Shown here: one piece after another, positions 13,943 through 15,404 of the stretch
How the letters are laid out: the number at the start of each line of letters is the position of its first letter
Numbering within the stretch: position 1 is the stretch's first letter
Assembly (NCBI GenBank): GCA_934631055.1
Contig: CAKTXP010000038.1
Span: 1-15,404 of the forward strand
Origin: an uncultured Clostridia bacterium
Lineage (GTDB): Bacteria; Bacillota; Clostridia; Christensenellales; Aristaeellaceae
Length of the DNA: 15,404 nt
Direction of reading: 5' to 3'
Notes under the pieces: model-generated
Database searches by the model: none
Told to the model about the DNA's origin: nothing
The model's input: the letters and a program-made list of their open reading frames with translations, nothing else
Program-made: the position numbers and the translations under genes

Positions 13943-14025
13943 GAATGCCGCGCGCTCAGACAAAACGGCTGAGCATGCAGGAATATCGACATCGCCCGCT
14001 GAATCAATCAGCAAGGCAGTTTCAG

Positions 14026-14057
14026 GGAGCAAGGGCATCGCTGCCTTTGCTCCTTTT
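14026..14057 (+). terminator. intrinsic terminator after the AOR gene
   Basis: GGAGCAAGGGCA (14026-14037) pairs with TGCCTTTGCTCC (14042-14053) with one G-U wobble around TCGC, followed by TTTTC. It ends the ferredoxin-AOR unit or limits transcription into the next gene, since no strong promoter is evident between here and 14162. Confidence 0.82.
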
Positions 14058-14161
14058 CTGAATCGTCTTCATTACAGGGTGTTTTTCCGCTCCGAATCCG
14101 TTTCGCGGCGGTTTAAGCATCACTCAGCCTGTTAAGGACAAAAACAAAGGAGCTGGTGAAC

Positions 14162-14977
14162 ATGGCGCTTTTCGGTCGCCGCAAACCGGGTTTTTCCAAA
14201 GAAGTGAAGCTGAATCCCGATGAGATTCCAGGCGAGTTCAGCGATGCGCTGGATCCTGCCGTAAACCGCGAATTGGACAACCCCAAGGCGGAGAAGCGTA
14301 TTCTTCAGGAAAACGCTGAAAAAGTCATCAACGGCGAAAAAAGCGTGCCCGATGGCGATAAGCAGGATATTCTGGATTATCTGGAATCTCTGCCGGATGT
14401 CGAAGATCCGTTCCCGCCGAGCGAGCCGGAGGAAGAAGCCCCCGTTGAGGAAACGCCCAAGCGCCCCGGGCAGATTCTTGCCGACTACATCCGCAGGCGC
14501 AGTGCCGCCGCGGCATTGACCTCGCGAAAGTCGCTGATGGAAGAAGCCGACGATATGGAGGAGCTGATTGCCGCGATGAACGAGGACGAGGATTGCAAGG
14601 ATATCCGCCACGTTGACGGTCAGAAGGATATTTACTATTATTCTGAAGAGAATATGGCAAATAACTATGCCATGATTGCCGCGTTGGTAGAAGAAAAGGA
14701 CGCTTGCCGCACAATTGCGCATATGGTTCGCTTCAACTGCAAGACCTACCCCACCCCGACGCCAACCTCCTACTTTGAGCATCATCCGTATTACATGACC
14801 AGGGTGCAGGTCAAGCAAGCCATCGAAATGATGAAACGCAATCCGGATTATGCGGACATTCAGCAGCTGGAAACCGAGCGCGGAAAGGTGCCTTACCTGT
14901 TTGCGGAAGGCGTCATGTCCCGCCGCTATGCGCAGGCATTGGCTGACGCCGCGGAAACCGACGAGGCAGACCGCTGA
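14162..14977 (+). CDS. hypothetical acidic protein downstream of the AOR gene
   Basis: 271 residues, not recognised. The ATG at 14162 has AAAGGAG 9 nt upstream; a GTG at 14156 is too close to it. The N-terminus is basic (FGRRKPGFSKEVK), then comes a long acidic, proline-rich and probably flexible region (about 20-100). A probably helical domain follows (103-150), then a compact C-terminal part (155-262) with KDIYYYSEENMANNYA, FNCKTYPTPTPTSYFEHHPYY and RVQVKQAIEMMKRNPDYADI. There are no signal peptide, transmembrane helices or cysteine clusters (only C145, C182 and C193). Being next to a YdhY/YdhV pair, it may be an accessory or chaperone protein, as ydh clusters also contain uncharacterised proteins; that link is inference. 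Confidence 0.85.
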   Translation: MALFGRRKPGFSKEVKLNPDEIPGEFSDALDPAVNRELDNPKAEKRILQENAEKVINGEKSVPDGDKQDILDYLESLPDVEDPFPPSEPEEEAPVEETPKRPGQILADYIRRRSAAAALTSRKSLMEEADDMEELIAAMNEDEDCKDIRHVDGQKDIYYYSEENMANNYAMIAALVEEKDACRTIAHMVRFNCKTYPTPTPTSYFEHHPYYMTRVQVKQAIEMMKRNPDYADIQQLETERGKVPYLFAEGVMSRRYAQALADAAETDEADR

Positions 14978-15008
14978 TTTCTGTTTCCCGCAGGAGATTT
15001 CTATCACA

Positions 15009-15058
15009 AACAGCCCGCTCCCAAGGATGCTCTCGCGCATCCCTGAGGGCGGGCTGTT
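15009..15058 (+). terminator. terminator-like hairpin after the hypothetical gene
   Basis: AACAGCCCGC (15009-15018) pairs perfectly with GCGGGCTGTT (15049-15058). Inside it GGATGC (15025-15030) pairs with GCATCC (15037-15042). The T-run is weak (TTCATGTATTC), so termination may be partial. It lies 31 bp after the stop codon and just before the transposon remnant. Confidence 0.6.
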
Positions 15059-15090
15059 CATGTATTCTTTGATAGCGGCACTGTATTCAG

Positions 15091-15404
15091 ATGCACATCA
15101 GAAGTATTTTTATTTCATCACTTTTTCAAGCAAAGCCTGATACCTTTGAAACAGCGATTATTGAGCGTTATCGTCGGCGGGAATCCAGCGTGGAAGAAGC
15201 ACTCATGGAGATGTATCTGGCAGGTGTGTCGGTGCGCCGCGTAGAAGATATCACGGAAGCGCTATGGGGCTGCAAGGTTTCTTCCTCAACGATCAGCGAA
15301 CTGAACAAGAAGGCATACGAACACATTGAACAGTGGAGAAACCGACCACTTGAGGGTGGAAAGTATCCCTATGTGTATGTGGATGGCATTTATCTGAAAC
15401 GGAA
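15091..15404 (+). pseudogene. IS256-family (mutator) transposase, 5'-truncated, runs off the window
   Basis: From about 15139 the frame reads DTFETAIIERYRRRE, then MEMYLAGVSVRRVEDITEAL, VSSSTISELNKKAYEHIEQW and YPYVYVDGIYLKR, which is characteristic of IS256-type transposases up to the first catalytic Asp region (VDGIYL). Intact members have roughly a hundred residues before FETAIIERY. Here the frame extends back only to an ATG at 15091, with 15 unrelated residues, and a stop lies at 15073. The 5' part is therefore missing or replaced, and no left inverted repeat or ribosome binding site is seen. The 3' end is beyond the window, so whether the rest is intact is unknown. Confidence 0.8.

Noticed and set aside
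11201..14038. 945-codon open frame on the minus strand
   Set aside because: It is antisense to the ferredoxin and AOR genes, whose protein families are certain. Its translation shows no recognisable domain. Long antisense frames arise from the GC-rich third positions of the real genes.
1..15404. CRISPR arrays, tRNA or rRNA genes, phage genes, complete insertion sequence
   Set aside because: No regularly spaced repeats, no cloverleaf or rRNA sequence and no phage structural genes were seen; the only mobile-element trace is the partial transposase at the right edge.

Overview
The window looks like a chromosomal segment of an anaerobic Gram-positive bacterium, probably a member of the Clostridia. 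This rests on strong AGGAGG-type ribosome binding sites, moderately high GC, the style of the molybdenum cofactor (Moco) genes, and an IS256-family transposase. It is inference from gene content, not a taxonomic assignment. Nearly the whole window concerns one subject: making a molybdenum or tungsten pterin cofactor, exporting redox proteins by the Tat route, and an aldehyde:ferredoxin oxidoreductase (AOR) family enzyme that would use both.

Positions 101-8288, minus strand: nine tightly packed genes in the transcriptional order moeA-like molybdopterin-binding protein, moeA, moaC, moaA, MOSC-mogA fusion, modA, modB, modC, fdhD. They cover precursor Z/cPMP synthesis (moaA, moaC), MPT adenylylation (mogA domain), metal insertion (moeA), molybdate/tungstate uptake (modABC) and FdhD, which sulfurates formate dehydrogenase. 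Several neighbours overlap by ATGA or sit within 10 bp. A small terminator-like hairpin lies between modA and modB. MPT synthase (moaD, moaE), moeB and mobA are not in the window.

Positions 8289-8611: intergenic, with candidate divergent promoters and two GC-rich hairpins. Positions 8612-9082, plus strand: mobB. Positions 9142-9183: a hairpin shared as terminator by the convergent mobB and tat units. Positions 9215-10590, minus strand: a tatB-like, tatA, tatC operon with a near-consensus promoter.

Positions 10591-11104: a 514-bp divergent intergenic region. On the plus strand an extended -10 promoter is followed at once by a long structured leader. An 11-bp closing helix (10815-10825 with 10994-11004) surrounds several internal helices, and a second long hairpin follows (11019-11067). 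The leader precedes a Tat-signal four-cluster ferredoxin (11105-11734) and an AOR-family oxidoreductase (11780-13942) that closely resemble the E. coli YdhY/YdhV pair. The position and architecture suggest a Moco/Tuco riboswitch or an unrelated new cofactor-sensing leader; this is the most interesting item in the window. After a terminator comes an unrecognised acidic 271-residue protein (14162-14977), another hairpin, and the 5'-truncated start of an IS256-type transposase that runs off the right edge.

Proposed working model (inference): ModABC imports the oxyanion, the minus-strand operon builds the cofactor, the AOR enzyme receives it, and the ferredoxin partner is sent through the adjacent TatABC translocon. 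The structured leader would adjust enzyme synthesis to cofactor supply.
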